This document shows positions 36,470-44,677 of a stretch of DNA of 64,000 nucleotides, one piece after another; the first letter of the stretch is position 1, and every line of letters begins with the position of its first letter. Made by a program: the position numbers and the translations under genes. The stretch is from Lewinella sp. JB7 (GTDB lineage Bacteria > Bacteroidota > Bacteroidia > Chitinophagales > Saprospiraceae): positions 1-64,000 of the forward strand of contig NZ_JANCTD010000009.1 of the NCBI RefSeq assembly GCF_024297185.1, given 5' to 3'. The notes under the pieces are model-generated. The model saw only the letters and a list, made by a program, of their open reading frames with translations. It did no database searches and was not told where the DNA came from.

Positions 36470-37966
36470 TTAAGGGGAAGTTATCGTTCGTTGGCGGCCG
36501 ACCAGATCGGCTACGATGCGGGCCGATAGTAAACATAGGGGCAAACCGCCCCCCGGATGGACGCTGCCACCCAGAAAGTAGAGTCCGGCGATCTCGCGAC
36601 TGAAGTTGGGGTGCCGCAGAAATGCCGCCATCCGGTTGTTACTGCTGGTGCCGTAGAGGGCCCCCTGGTGGCTGCCGGTGAGTCGTTCGATGTCGGGAGG
36701 AGTGACCGTGCGCTCTGTCCTAATGTGTCGTTCAAGCCAAGCAGGCGGGGACGCGGGAGCAAGGTGTTTTCCAAGGGCAGCAACCACGCGCCTCCGCAGT
36801 CGGGCCGTCATCGCCTCCCAGTCCTGGCCGGTATCCGCGGGCGCATTGACCATTACGAACCAGTTCTCGTGACCGGGGGGTGCGTCCGCAGCTACCAATT
36901 TACTGCTGACGTTGACGTAGATGGTCACGTCGTCGCTCAGGCTGCCATCCTCGAGACGAGAGAATTCCCCGGCGTAGTCCTTGCTGAAAAAGATGTTGTG
37001 CAACCCCAGTTCCGGAAACGCTCGGTCGATGCCCCAGTAAAAGATGACGGCGCTGGTGCTTTTCTGTTGGTTCAGGGTGATCTTCGGTTGCCGGGCCCCG
37101 GGCAGGAGGCGATCGTAAGCGAGCCAGACGTCCATATTGCAGACGACGGTGTCGTACCGAATTTCCTTGCTATTTACCTGAATACCCCGCACCTGCGTCC
37201 CCGCCCGTTCTATCCTATCTACGCGTTGGTTGAAGTGGTAGCGGACGCCCAGCCGCCGTCCCAGTTCGTAGATGCTCGTTGCGATGTCGTACATCCCACC
37301 GGCCGGCAGGTAGGCCCCGAAATGGTGCTCGAAGTGGGGGATCATCGACAGGAGGCCGGGTGCCTTGTAGGGGTTGCTGCCGTTGTAGGTGGCGAAGCGA
37401 TCGAAAAGCTGGACGAGGCGGGGGTCCTTTAGTGCCGCCTCGTGTACCTCGTGCATGCTTTTGAAGAGGTCGAGGCCCGGAATTTTGAGCATGGCGTAGG
37501 CCACCTGCGGGTCCAGCCAGGTACTCGCTTTGTGGAGGCTTTTTTCCAGGAAGGTGCGACCGGTGAGTTCGTACTTGCGGGCGGCGGTGTCCATGAACTC
37601 CCGCACGGCCCGTTCTGGTACGTCGAAGGTTTCCGCGGCGGAACGTACCAGGTCGGCGGTGGACGCGGGAGCGGTAAATCGGGTACCATCGGGCCACCAG
37701 TACCGGCACACCTCGGGCAGGCGGGTATAGTTGAAGTGGTCGCGGGGGTCTTCGCCGGCCAGCACGAAGAGCTCGTCTACGTACTGCGGCATCGTAAAGA
37801 GGGAGGGGCCGAAGTCGAAGCGGTAGCCACCGGGCAGGGAAAACTCGGAGAGTTTGCCGCCGGGTCCGTCGCTGGTTTCGTAAACGTCGACGGCGTGGCC
37901 GGCGGCGGCAAGCCGAACGGCGGCGGCGAGCCCGGCGATGCCGGCTCCGATAACGGCGGTTTTCAT
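36470..37966 (-). CDS. Phytoene desaturase (CrtI/CrtD) family oxidoreductase
   Basis: A 498-residue FAD-dependent desaturase-like protein. The N-terminal dinucleotide-binding motif is KTAVIGAGIAGLAAAVRLA with the following Glu in VYETSDGPGGKLSEF; the FAD region continues with DFGPSLFTMPQYVDELF. The C-terminus LYFLGGSVHPGGGLPLCLLS is the family signature. Members desaturate or isomerise carotenoids; whether this one is a phytoene desaturase or a 1-hydroxycarotenoid 3,4-desaturase cannot be settled, and no other carotenoid gene is near. The open frame continues to 38455 through the RNase P RNA gene, but homology starts at the ATG at 37966. Confidence 0.88.
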   Translation of the reverse strand: MKTAVIGAGIAGLAAAVRLAAAGHAVDVYETSDGPGGKLSEFSLPGGYRFDFGPSLFTMPQYVDELFVLAGEDPRDHFNYTRLPEVCRYWWPDGTRFTAPASTADLVRSAAETFDVPERAVREFMDTAARKYELTGRTFLEKSLHKASTWLDPQVAYAMLKIPGLDLFKSMHEVHEAALKDPRLVQLFDRFATYNGSNPYKAPGLLSMIPHFEHHFGAYLPAGGMYDIATSIYELGRRLGVRYHFNQRVDRIERAGTQVRGIQVNSKEIRYDTVVCNMDVWLAYDRLLPGARQPKITLNQQKSTSAVIFYWGIDRAFPELGLHNIFFSKDYAGEFSRLEDGSLSDDVTIYVNVSSKLVAADAPPGHENWFVMVNAPADTGQDWEAMTARLRRRVVAALGKHLAPASPPAWLERHIRTERTVTPPDIERLTGSHQGALYGTSSNNRMAAFLRHPNFSREIAGLYFLGGSVHPGGGLPLCLLSARIVADLVGRQRTITSP

Positions 37967-38007
37967 GCTGGGGGAAACCGTAGGGCGTCCAAAGGGTTTA
38001 TCTTTCT

Positions 38008-38408
38008 TGCAGTGCGTCCACTCCACCGCTTGCCGCTTCGGCAGTAAGAGGAAAGTCCGGGCAACGTAGGGCACCACGCCGGCTAACGGCCGGGGCTCCT
38101 CCTTCGGGCGGGGTACGGAATAGTGCCACAGAAAACAAACCGCCACTCCCGATCCGTCGGGAAGGTAAGGGTGAAAACGTGGGGTAAGAGCCCACGCCGT
38201 GCGGCAGCAATGTCGCGTGGGGGTAAACCCCGTGGGTTGAAATACCAAACAGCGTTCCCTTCGCTTCGGCGAGGACGGCCGGCCCGGTCGGAAGCCAGGA
38301 ACGCGGGTAGGTAGATCGAGCCGGTGAGCAATTGCCGGCCTAGATAAATGGTGGAGCGTCCCGACTTGGTCGGGGCCGACAGAACCCGGCTTACCGGAAC
38401 GCCCTGCA
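38008..38408 (+). ncRNA. rnpB: RNase P RNA
   Basis: A bacterial type A RNase P RNA that trims tRNA 5' ends. The conserved 5' core GAGGAAAGTCCGGGC is at 38048-38062, followed by GGGCACCACGCCGGCTAACG, CACAGAAAACA, GTAAGGGTGAAA, and at the 3' side GGAGCGTCCCGAC and ACAGAACCCGGCTTAC. The ends pair as P1: TGCAGTGCGTCC (38008-38019) with GGAACGCCCTGCA (38396-38408). The gene is divergent from the CrtI-like gene, 41 bp away. Confidence 0.95.
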
Positions 38409-38448
38409 CGGACGGCTCTCTTCCTCGGAAGGGGGCCGTCCGTTTTTT
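38408..38448 (+). terminator. Intrinsic terminator of rnpB
   Basis: ACGGACGGC (38408-38416) pairs perfectly with GCCGTCCGT (38435-38443) around a loop containing CTTCCTCGGAAG, which itself can form a small hairpin; six T follow. It directly abuts P1 of RNase P RNA. Confidence 0.92.
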
Positions 38449-38459
38449 GGGGCATAGAG

Positions 38460-38861
38460 TTAATCCAACTGTTGGACGATCATCATGCGGCACGGCCGGC
38501 CGTCGAGCACGCCGGAGCGGTGCCCCCGTTGGTCGGTGGTGCCCTGGTCCTCGCCGAAGCTCAGCTCCCCGGTCCGCATTTCCACGCGGGTGCCGTCCAT
38601 GGTTTCGACCCACCAGCCTCCGGAGAGGGGGATGATCCACTGGGGGGCGGGGTTTTCGTGCCAGTCGCCGTCGAAGTCGGCGGGGAGTTCGGAAAAGATG
38701 ATCCGCGTCTTGCCGGGGGGGAGGAGGTTGTTCCACTGCTCGCCGGAGCCGCCGCCCATGCTCTGGAGGTCGAAATCGGTGAGGTACTTACGTTGCTGGC
38801 GGCTGGTGCCCGTGGTGTCGGTGTAGACGTGCCAGTAGGGGATGGCGGGTTTTGGAGACAT
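38460..38861 (-). CDS. Cupin domain-containing protein
   Basis: A 133-residue cytoplasmic protein. The centre (PGKTRIIFSELPADFDGDWH, then PAPQWIIPLSGGWWVETMDG and RVEMRTGELSFGEDQGTTDQ, with a C-terminal GHRS) follows the order of cupin motifs 1 and 2, with scattered His and Glu that could bind a metal. Substrate unknown. The frame stays open upstream through the tandem hairpin array to 39101, but the ATG at 38861 begins the conserved part. It is downstream of the ROK gene on the same strand, separated by the array. Confidence 0.72.
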   Translation of the reverse strand: MSPKPAIPYWHVYTDTTGTSRQQRKYLTDFDLQSMGGGSGEQWNNLLPPGKTRIIFSELPADFDGDWHENPAPQWIIPLSGGWWVETMDGTRVEMRTGELSFGEDQGTTDQRGHRSGVLDGRPCRMMIVQQLD

Positions 38862-38884
38862 GGTGGTGGTGTTTTGATGGATGT

Positions 38885-39087
38885 CGCTGCTGGAAGCAGC
38901 GTTGTGCTGGCGCTGCTGGAAGCAGCATTGTACAGCGCTGCCGGAAGCAGCATTGTACGGCGCTGCCGGAAGCAGCATTGTACCAGCGCTGCCGGAGGCA
39001 GCATCGTACAGCGCTGCCAGAGGCAGCATCGTACGGGCGCTGCCGGAAGCAGCATCGTACGGCGCTGCTGGAAGCAGCATCGTACTA
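38885..39087. repeat. Eight-unit tandem hairpin array
   Basis: Eight units of 25-26 bp start at 38885, 38911, 38936, 38961, 38987, 39012, 39038 and 39063. The consensus is CGCTGCCGGAAGCAGCATTG followed by TACGG or TACAG. Each unit contains the inverted repeat GCTGC-CGGAA-GCAGC; changes in one arm are tolerated but the stem is kept (unit 6 has GCTGCC-AGA-GGCAGC). The last unit runs into the stop codon of the ROK gene at 39085-39087, and the array ends 24 bp before the start codon of the cupin gene. Confidence 0.92.
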
Positions 39088-39975
39088 GAGGAGGGCGGCA
39101 CCGAAGACGCCGGCCGAATCGCCGAGCTTGGGGCGGAGGAAGCGGGTATCCATGCGGGGGTTGAAGAGGTGATCGACGACCCGGGGTACGCCGAATTCGT
39201 AGAGTTCTTCGATGTTGCCGAGGCCGCCGCCGAGCACCACCGCGTCGGGGTCGAGGACGTTGATGATGTTCGCGATGCCCTTGGCGAAGTAGTGGAAGAA
39301 GCGCTCCAGGGTGCGGGTAGCGGCCGGGTCGGTACCGGCGCGGTAGCGGGGGACGATCTCGCGCATGGTCAGCGCCCGGCCACTCATACGGAGGTAATAG
39401 CGTTCGAGGGAGGGGCCAGCCAGAATTTGCTCGGTGCAGCCGACGCGGCCGCAGTAACAGTAGCCACCCGAAGCGTCGAGGTAGGTGTGGCCCCATTCCC
39501 CGCCGATGCCCTGGGCCCCGCCGATGATCTTGCCGTCGACCACCACGCCACCCCCGGTACCCGTGCCGAGGATCACGCCAAAGACGACCCGGGCGTCGGA
39601 CACCTGTTTAGGAACGCATCCCAACAGGGCCTCGGCTACGGCGAAGCAATTGGCGTCGTTGGCCAGCTTCAGGGGCCGCCCGAGGAGGCGTTCGAGATCG
39701 CGGCCCAGGGGCCGGTCATTCAGGACGACGGTATTGCTGTTCTTCATTAGTCCCGTCGGAGGGTCGATGGTGCCGGGGGTACCGATGCCGACGGACTCGG
39801 CGGTTACGCCGGTGGCCTTTTCCAGTTCGTTGACGACCCGGGCGATGCGGTTCAGGATATGATCGTAGCCACCCTCCCGCTCGGTGGGGATGCGGAGGCG
39901 TTCATGTACGCGTCCGTCGTCGTCCAGGACTACGCCTTCGATCTTGGTTCCTCCCAGGTCGATGCCAAATTTCAT
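39085..39975 (-). CDS. ROK family sugar kinase
   Basis: A 296-residue ROK-family protein, most likely a cytoplasmic glucokinase or amino-sugar kinase. The ATP-binding motif is MKFGIDLGGTKIEGVVLDD; the sugar-binding region shows GIGTPGTIDPPTG and LANDANCFAVAEALLG with the catalytic Asp; then GTGTGGGVVVDGKIIGGAQG, GEWGHTYL, and the zinc motif CYCGRVGCTEQ. There is no N-terminal HTH, so it is an enzyme rather than a NagC-type repressor. Its stop codon lies inside the last unit of the hairpin array. Confidence 0.9.
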   Translation of the reverse strand: MKFGIDLGGTKIEGVVLDDDGRVHERLRIPTEREGGYDHILNRIARVVNELEKATGVTAESVGIGTPGTIDPPTGLMKNSNTVVLNDRPLGRDLERLLGRPLKLANDANCFAVAEALLGCVPKQVSDARVVFGVILGTGTGGGVVVDGKIIGGAQGIGGEWGHTYLDASGGYCYCGRVGCTEQILAGPSLERYYLRMSGRALTMREIVPRYRAGTDPAATRTLERFFHYFAKGIANIINVLDPDAVVLGGGLGNIEELYEFGVPRVVDHLFNPRMDTRFLRPKLGDSAGVFGAALL

Positions 39976-40013
39976 TGCTTTCGTTTTTTCTCATTGCTCC
40001 CGCGACCCCGCCC

Positions 40014-40271
40014 CTACGTTCTGGGCAGAAAGCCCTTGCGGACGAGAAGGTAAAGTAAGGGACCGACGATGGGAAAAAGTAATACGGCGTACACTACGCC
40101 GTTGCCGAGCCCGGCCTGCTTGCGGACGGCCATGTCTTCCCGGGCAGTACGCAGAATGGGCCGGTAGATGAGCACGGCGAGAACAATGACGGCGAGGGCA
40201 ACGAGGAGGGTCTTGACGGTCACGGCGGGCGGTTTGGCTATCTGAACCCCGTGGGGGGGTCCTTGTTTCAT
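40014..40271 (-). CDS. Small membrane protein with PLDc_N-like segment
   Basis: An 85-residue protein with two hydrophobic segments: about residues 20-36 (VKTLLVALAVIVLAVLIY) and 60-78 (VVYAVLLFPIVGPLLYLLVR). The second resembles the N-terminal membrane domain seen in cardiolipin synthases (PLDc_N). The ATG at 40271 is used here; a GTG a few codons inside is also possible. It is divergent from the peroxiredoxin gene with only five bases between start codons. Function unknown. Confidence 0.55.
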   Translation of the reverse strand: MKQGPPHGVQIAKPPAVTVKTLLVALAVIVLAVLIYRPILRTAREDMAVRKQAGLGNGVVYAVLLFPIVGPLLYLLVRKGFLPRT

Positions 40272-40276
40272 GTGGC

Positions 40277-40735
40277 ATGACTACACTTAAAGCGGGCGAT
40301 GTCGCCCCTTCTTTTTCCGGCACCATTCAGGATGGATCCACGCTTTCGCTGGCTGACTTTACGGGAAAACGCCTCGTACTTTTCTTTTATCCTAAGGACG
40401 ACACTCCGGGCTGTACGGCGGCCGCCTGCAGCCTGCGTGATAGCTATGCCGAACTCCGCGAACGGGGATTCGAACTGCTCGGCGTGAGCCCCGACCCGGC
40501 GGAAAAGCACCGGAAATTTGCCGACAAGTACGATCTGCCCATGCCACTGGTGTCCGACGAGGACCACAAGATTATGGATGCCTACGGCGTTTGGGGACCG
40601 AAGAAGTTTATGGGGCGGGAGTACGATGGCGTGCACCGCACTACCTTCGTGGTGGACGGTGAGGGTAAGATCGAGCGCGTGATCACGAAGGTGAAAACGA
40701 AAACACACGCCGCTCAGCTAATGGAAACCGCTTAA
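40277..40735 (+). CDS. bcp: Thioredoxin-dependent peroxiredoxin (Bcp type)
   Basis: A 152-residue atypical 2-Cys peroxiredoxin (PrxQ/Bcp) that reduces hydrogen peroxide and organic peroxides with thioredoxin. The peroxidatic Cys is in YPKDDTPGCTAAACSLRD; a second Cys five residues on is the resolving cysteine. The substrate arginine is in VHRTTFVVDGEGKI. Length and order are normal. The LysE-type gene starts immediately after its stop codon. Confidence 0.95.
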   Translation: MTTLKAGDVAPSFSGTIQDGSTLSLADFTGKRLVLFFYPKDDTPGCTAAACSLRDSYAELRERGFELLGVSPDPAEKHRKFADKYDLPMPLVSDEDHKIMDAYGVWGPKKFMGREYDGVHRTTFVVDGEGKIERVITKVKTKTHAAQLMETA

Positions 40736-40736
40736 T

Positions 40737-41363
40737 TTGATCTGGTATATTTGGGAAGGTGTACGGGCCGGCTTGCTGCTATCGCTGCTCGTGGGTCCGC
40801 TGGTCGTACTCTTGATTCAGCTAAGTCTGCGGCGGGGTACGCTGGCGAGCTTTGCCGCCGCCGCCGGCATCTGGACGAGCGACCTGGCCTTTATCTCCGC
40901 CTCCCACTTCGGGCTGGGACGGCTGGAGCGCCTACTCGACTACCAGTACCTCAACGAAATCATCGGCACCGTCGGGGCCATCCTGCTGCTCGGCGTCGGG
41001 CTGATCATGTGGTACCGTAAGCCGCCGAGCATCAAGGGTAAGAAGATCCTGCCCGGCCGGCGCGGTTTGCTGAGTGCCTGGGCGCAGGGCTTCGCGGTCA
41101 ACTCCCTCAATCCCTTTACGGCCTTTTTCTGGTCGACCTTCGTCGTAACCCAGGTCCATAATCGTGACCTGCTCTCCTCCGAGGCCCTGGCTATCTACGG
41201 CGGCATTATGGTGACGATCGTGATCGCCGACGCCTGCAAGGTACTGGGTGCCCGTAAGCTGCGGGCCTTCCTCAAGCCGGCCATGATGCTGCGGGCACAG
41301 CGGGCGGGTGCCGTGGCGCTCGGTTTGTTCGGGGTACTGCTGGCGGTGCGGGTTTGGTTCTAG
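40737..41363 (+). CDS. LysE/RhtB family exporter
   Basis: A 208-residue inner-membrane protein with six segments, of the LysE translocator family (amino-acid or small-metabolite export). The N-terminus VRAGLLLSLLVGPLVVLLIQ and ASFAAAAGIWTSDLAFISAS match; AVNSLNPFTAFFWSTFVVTQ is the central family block. The start must be the TTG at 40737, one base after the bcp stop codon; there is no ATG or GTG nearby that keeps the first helix. Substrate unknown. Confidence 0.82.
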   Translation: MIWYIWEGVRAGLLLSLLVGPLVVLLIQLSLRRGTLASFAAAAGIWTSDLAFISASHFGLGRLERLLDYQYLNEIIGTVGAILLLGVGLIMWYRKPPSIKGKKILPGRRGLLSAWAQGFAVNSLNPFTAFFWSTFVVTQVHNRDLLSSEALAIYGGIMVTIVIADACKVLGARKLRAFLKPAMMLRAQRAGAVALGLFGVLLAVRVWF

Positions 41364-41944
41364 CCTACCCGGTCGGCGTTCGCCTTCACGAAGCCCTCCC
41401 ACCCCGAGAAACGCTTACCACCGCCGATCGCCGAGCGATTCTGGTAGTAGTGGCACATGGCGGCACCGAGCGCGTCGGTAGCATCGGCGAGGTAGCGGCT
41501 GGCGTCGAGGGAAAACTCGTTCTCGAGCATGGCGGCCACCTGTTCCTTACTGGCGTTGCCGTTGCCGGTGATGCTCTGTTTGATCTTGCGGGGGGCGTAC
41601 TCGCTGACCTCGAGGCCCTGTCCGATGGCCGCCGCCATGCACACGCCCTGGGCCCGACCGAGCTTGAGCATGGACTGGGGGTTCTTACCGAAGAAGGGCG
41701 ACTCGATGGCCATGATGGTGGGGGCGTGCTCGCGGATCACCTGGGTGAGCCGGCGGTGGATGGTCTCCAGCCGGCGGGCGTGATCGCGGAATTGCGCCAG
41801 CTTGAGCACGCCGAGTTCGACGACCCGGCGGCTCCGGGGGTGTACCTCGACTACGGCAAACCCGAGTACCACGGTGCCGGGGTCGACACCGATGATCCGG
41901 TACACGGACGGTTCGGGAGTGGTTTTAGCGCCCAATGCAAACAA
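41360..41944 (-). CDS. ruvC: Crossover junction endodeoxyribonuclease
   Basis: The Holliday-junction resolvase of the RuvABC system. Catalytic acids are visible in RIIGVDPGTVVLGFAVVE (Asp), APTIMAIESPFFGKNPQSML (Glu) and LADATDALGAAMCHYY (two Asp). The C-terminus WEGFVKANADRVG is typical. The start is uncertain: no ATG lies near the domain, but TTG codons at 41944 and 41935 and a GTG at 41905 (MYRIIGVDPG) are in frame; an ATG at 42067 would add 50 unsupported residues. It converges with the LysE-type gene, overlapping by four bases. Confidence 0.9.
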   Translation of the reverse strand: MFALGAKTTPEPSVYRIIGVDPGTVVLGFAVVEVHPRSRRVVELGVLKLAQFRDHARRLETIHRRLTQVIREHAPTIMAIESPFFGKNPQSMLKLGRAQGVCMAAAIGQGLEVSEYAPRKIKQSITGNGNASKEQVAAMLENEFSLDASRYLADATDALGAAMCHYYQNRSAIGGGKRFSGWEGFVKANADRVG

Positions 41945-42163
41945 TGTTAGAGTGAGTAAATACGCAACGAGGCAACCGTTTGCCGTAGTCTGAAGTACAC
42001 GAAACCGACCCGGGCATCCGGGCCGAGGCCGCGCCACAAGGTAACGGGAAAAATTCTTGGCCAACAAATTTTTTGGATAAGCCCGCCGGAAAAACGTTTT
42101 GGAGCTTATTCATAATCCGGCGTTCACGGTCGCCCGGGGGCCGGACGGAGCGTGGCGGGGAAG

Positions 42164-42171
42164 TACCTTCG
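42164..42171 (+). promoter_or_regulatory. TACCTTCG -7-like box at flippase gene
   Basis: TACCTTCG lies four bases upstream of the ATG at 42176. It is the same box with the same spacing as at purK. Confidence 0.35.
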
Positions 42172-42175
42172 TCGG

Positions 42176-43138
42176 ATGCCTCGCTCTACGACCGTCCGGT
42201 GGCTGTTGCGACTGCTCGGTGCCGTCGTACTGGCCGTTTTCGCCTACCAGTTCGTTCGGGTGGGGAAGCAGCTCGACTGGCCGGCCTTTCTGCGGGCCCT
42301 GGGCCGGCCGGGCAACTGGCGCTTTCTGGCCGTAGCCGTCGCGTTTATGCCCCTCAACTGGTGGCTGGAGGCCAGGAAGTGGAACGCCTTGCTGCAGCCC
42401 TTCGCGGCGTGGCCTTTCGGTCGGGTACTGCGGGCTACCCTGGCGGGCGTAAGCGTAAGCGCGGCTACTCCCAACCGCATCGGGGAGATCGGCGGTCGGA
42501 TGTTGCTGGCCCGCCGCGGCGAGTGGTCGGCCGTCATTGCCTCCACCCTACTCGGCGGCCTGTGCCAGTGGGTAGCCTTTCTGGGAATCGCCTGGCCCGC
42601 GCTCGTGCTGACCGTCTATGCGCTGCCCGGCGTGGCACCCGCCTGGCTCTCTCCGTACTGGTTGCTGCCGGTGGGACCACTGCTGATCCTGCTGGCCGTG
42701 GTGGGCGGCAAACCCTTCCTCGTGGGTTTGCTGGACTGGGGGGGGCGGCGCTTCCGGCGGGACGTCAGCGAGCTTCGGGGGCCGCTTTCCCGTATCCGAT
42801 TTAGCCGAATGCTCGTGGCCAGCGGTTACGCTTGTGCACGATTTGTCGTGTACTGTACACAGCTTTATCTGTTGCTGTGGTTCTTCGGAGTAGAGCTGCC
42901 GGTCGTCACCGGACTGGCCGGGATCGCCGCGATCTACCTCGTACAGGCGGGAATCCCGCTGCCGCCGGGCCTCAACTTCGTTACCCGTACGGAACTGGGC
43001 CTGCTGTTGTGGGGTACGGGAGGTCCCGACGCGGCCGTCGGGGTCCTGGCAGCATATACCGCGCTTTTCAGCGTTAATGTATTACTGCCTTCCCTACCCG
43101 GTTACTGGCTCATCGTCAGAAAAAACAACACCCCATGA
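42176..43138 (+). CDS. Lysylphosphatidylglycerol synthase/flippase-like membrane protein
   Basis: A 320-residue integral membrane protein with about eight segments, of the LPG synthase TM region / UPF0104 (flippase-like) family. Visible marks are NWWLEARKWNALLQ, SAATPNRIGEIGGRMLLARR and VTGLAGIAAIYLVQAGIPLP. Members move or modify membrane lipids or lipid-linked sugars; there is no aminoacyl-transferase domain here. The ATG at 42176 is preferred over GTG at 42152. Its TGA overlaps the ATG of the DUF3108 gene by four bases, so the two are translationally coupled. Confidence 0.82.
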   Translation: MPRSTTVRWLLRLLGAVVLAVFAYQFVRVGKQLDWPAFLRALGRPGNWRFLAVAVAFMPLNWWLEARKWNALLQPFAAWPFGRVLRATLAGVSVSAATPNRIGEIGGRMLLARRGEWSAVIASTLLGGLCQWVAFLGIAWPALVLTVYALPGVAPAWLSPYWLLPVGPLLILLAVVGGKPFLVGLLDWGGRRFRRDVSELRGPLSRIRFSRMLVASGYACARFVVYCTQLYLLLWFFGVELPVVTGLAGIAAIYLVQAGIPLPPGLNFVTRTELGLLLWGTGGPDAAVGVLAAYTALFSVNVLLPSLPGYWLIVRKNNTP

Positions 43139-43995
43139 ATTCCCTGGTCCTGAAATGTACTACCCTGCTGCTGCTCCTGTTGCCGGGGAGTGACGTGACC
43201 GACATTGCTTCCCAGTCCACCCCCTCCGCTCCCGCGTCCCCGCCCCTTGCCGACGTATGCTCCATCGACAACAATGCCTTTCAGGCCGGCGAGAAGATCG
43301 TGTACAAGTTGTACTACAACTGGAATTTCGTCTGGCTCGCGGCCGGTGAAGTAACCTTTAAGGTTCACGACCTGCCCGATGAGTACCGGGTGACGGTTCG
43401 CGGCCGGACCTACCCCAGCTACGAGTGGTTCTACAAGGTGACGGACAACTACGAAAGCTACCTGGATAAGGAAACGCTGCTCCCGAAAATCCACATCAAG
43501 GACATCCACGAGGGCGGTTACCAGAAGTATGACCGCACCACCTTTTACCAGGATGAGCAGCGCATCGTGAGCTACCGCGGCAAGACCCGCGATGATACCA
43601 AACCGAAATACATGGACGTGGACCCCTGCATGCACGACCTGATCTCGATCATCTACTTCGCGCGCAACCTCGACTACAAGCGCCTGCGGAAGAACGACGA
43701 AATTCCCATCAAGATCGTCATGGATCAGGAGATGCACCCCCTGAAGATCCGGTACCTCGGGGCGGAAAAAGACGTGAAGATCAAGGGCAGCGGGCGGTAC
43801 AACACCCTGCGGTTCAGTCCCCAACTTATCACCGGAGAGTTGTTTAAGGAGGGCGACGAGATGAAGATCTACGTCAGCGACGACCAGAACCGCATCCCCC
43901 TGATGATCGAATCGCCGGTCACCGTGGGCAGCGTGAAGGCGGTCCTCAAATCCTACAACGGCCTGCGCTACCCCATGGAGGCGAAAATCGAGTAA
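43135..43995 (+). CDS. DUF3108 family exported protein
   Basis: A 286-residue protein of the DUF3108 family. A short signal peptide is followed by a proline-rich linker (residues about 25-45); the family domain starts at FQAGEKIVYKLYYNWNFVWL, with AAGEVTFKVHD, RTYPSYEWFYKVTDNYESYL and, near the end, GNLRYP-like YNGLRYPMEAKIE. The fold is probably a beta-barrel or lipocalin-like shell in the periplasm; function unknown. It is the second gene of a three-gene operon with the flippase-like and DUF4230 genes. Confidence 0.85.
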   Translation: MNSLVLKCTTLLLLLLPGSDVTDIASQSTPSAPASPPLADVCSIDNNAFQAGEKIVYKLYYNWNFVWLAAGEVTFKVHDLPDEYRVTVRGRTYPSYEWFYKVTDNYESYLDKETLLPKIHIKDIHEGGYQKYDRTTFYQDEQRIVSYRGKTRDDTKPKYMDVDPCMHDLISIIYFARNLDYKRLRKNDEIPIKIVMDQEMHPLKIRYLGAEKDVKIKGSGRYNTLRFSPQLITGELFKEGDEMKIYVSDDQNRIPLMIESPVTVGSVKAVLKSYNGLRYPMEAKIE

Positions 43996-43996
43996 C

Positions 43997-44665
43997 ATGA
44001 ACCGGATCCTTCTCACCCTGCTGGTGGCCTTCCTGGCGTTTTTGCTCGGCATTGCCGCCTTTTCCGTCTGGCAAACCCGCCAGCAGGATCAGCGGGTGCA
44101 CGAGGAGGCCACCATCCTGCTCGAACGCGTGCGCAACGTGATGAAACTCGTGACCGTGGAGGGGGACGTCAGTGAACTGTTTTCGTCCACCTCCTCCCGC
44201 AACGTCACGCTTTACCTGCCCCTGCCCTCCAAATTTTCCTTCGATAAGAAGGCGACGGTAGAGGTGCGCGGTACGGTACTGGTGGGCTACGACCTGGAGC
44301 AACTGGACGTGAGCGTGGATCCCGACCGCAGGATACTCACCGTACGCAATTTGCCCGAGCCGGAAATCCTGGCAATCGACCACGAGCTGATCTACCGCGA
44401 CCTCAACGAAAGCTGGTTCAACACCTTCAGCGCCGAGGACTACAGTCGGCTCAACCGGCGCGCCAAGGAGCGCCTGCGGGACGAGGCACTGAGTAGCGAA
44501 CTAATGGCGCGGGCGCGGGAGCAGGGCAATTCCGTGCTGGAGGGCATTGGGTATCTGGCACGCAGCGCTGGGTATGAGCTGGTGGTGGAGCCCTCCCGTT
44601 ACCCGTTGGACGGTTTGGAACCCACCCGTTACCCGTTGGACGGTTTAAAACCGTCCAACGGGTAA
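43997..44665 (+). CDS. DUF4230 protein with repeat-derived tail
   Basis: A 222-residue membrane-anchored protein of the DUF4230 family. One segment at about residues 5-23 anchors it; the domain runs to about residue 200, with SVDPDRRILTVRNLPEPEIL and SAEDYSRLNRRAKERLRDEA. The last about 23 residues, twice RYPLDGL, are encoded by the palindromic repeat at 44595-44669, which also supplies the TAA stop. The unmodified protein presumably ended near residue 198. It follows the DUF3108 gene after one base. Function unknown. Confidence 0.85.
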   Translation: MNRILLTLLVAFLAFLLGIAAFSVWQTRQQDQRVHEEATILLERVRNVMKLVTVEGDVSELFSSTSSRNVTLYLPLPSKFSFDKKATVEVRGTVLVGYDLEQLDVSVDPDRRILTVRNLPEPEILAIDHELIYRDLNESWFNTFSAEDYSRLNRRAKERLRDEALSSELMARAREQGNSVLEGIGYLARSAGYELVVEPSRYPLDGLEPTRYPLDGLKPSNG

Positions 44666-44669
44666 CGGG
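44595..44669. repeat. Palindromic repeat with CCGTTGGACGGTTT core, copy 2
   Basis: Two direct copies of CCCGTTACCCGTTGGACGG (44595 and 44625) are followed by the inverted arm AAAACCGTCCAACGGGTAAC, so 44625-44669 is an almost perfect inverted repeat. The 29-bp core is the same as at 19832-19898, but the flanking heptamers are CCGTTAC instead of CCGTTAG. The element lies in frame over the 3' end of the DUF4230 gene and would act as a transcript hairpin. Confidence 0.9.
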
Positions 44670-44677
44670 TGAGCCAG

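Noticed and set aside
37967..38455. N-terminal extension of the CrtI-like gene (frame open to 38455)
   Set aside because: The stretch is the RNase P RNA gene on the other strand; the FAD-binding motif starts right after the ATG at 37966.
38885..39087. CRISPR-like array
   Set aside because: The units are contiguous 25-26 bp hairpins without unique spacers, and no cas gene is near.
38862..39101. Upstream extension of the cupin protein through the repeat array
   Set aside because: The repeat-encoded segment is low complexity and changes frame every unit; cupin homology begins at 38861.
38881..39750. 289-residue frame on + over the ROK gene and the hairpin array
   Set aside because: Antisense shadow of the ROK kinase; its N-terminus is translated repeat.
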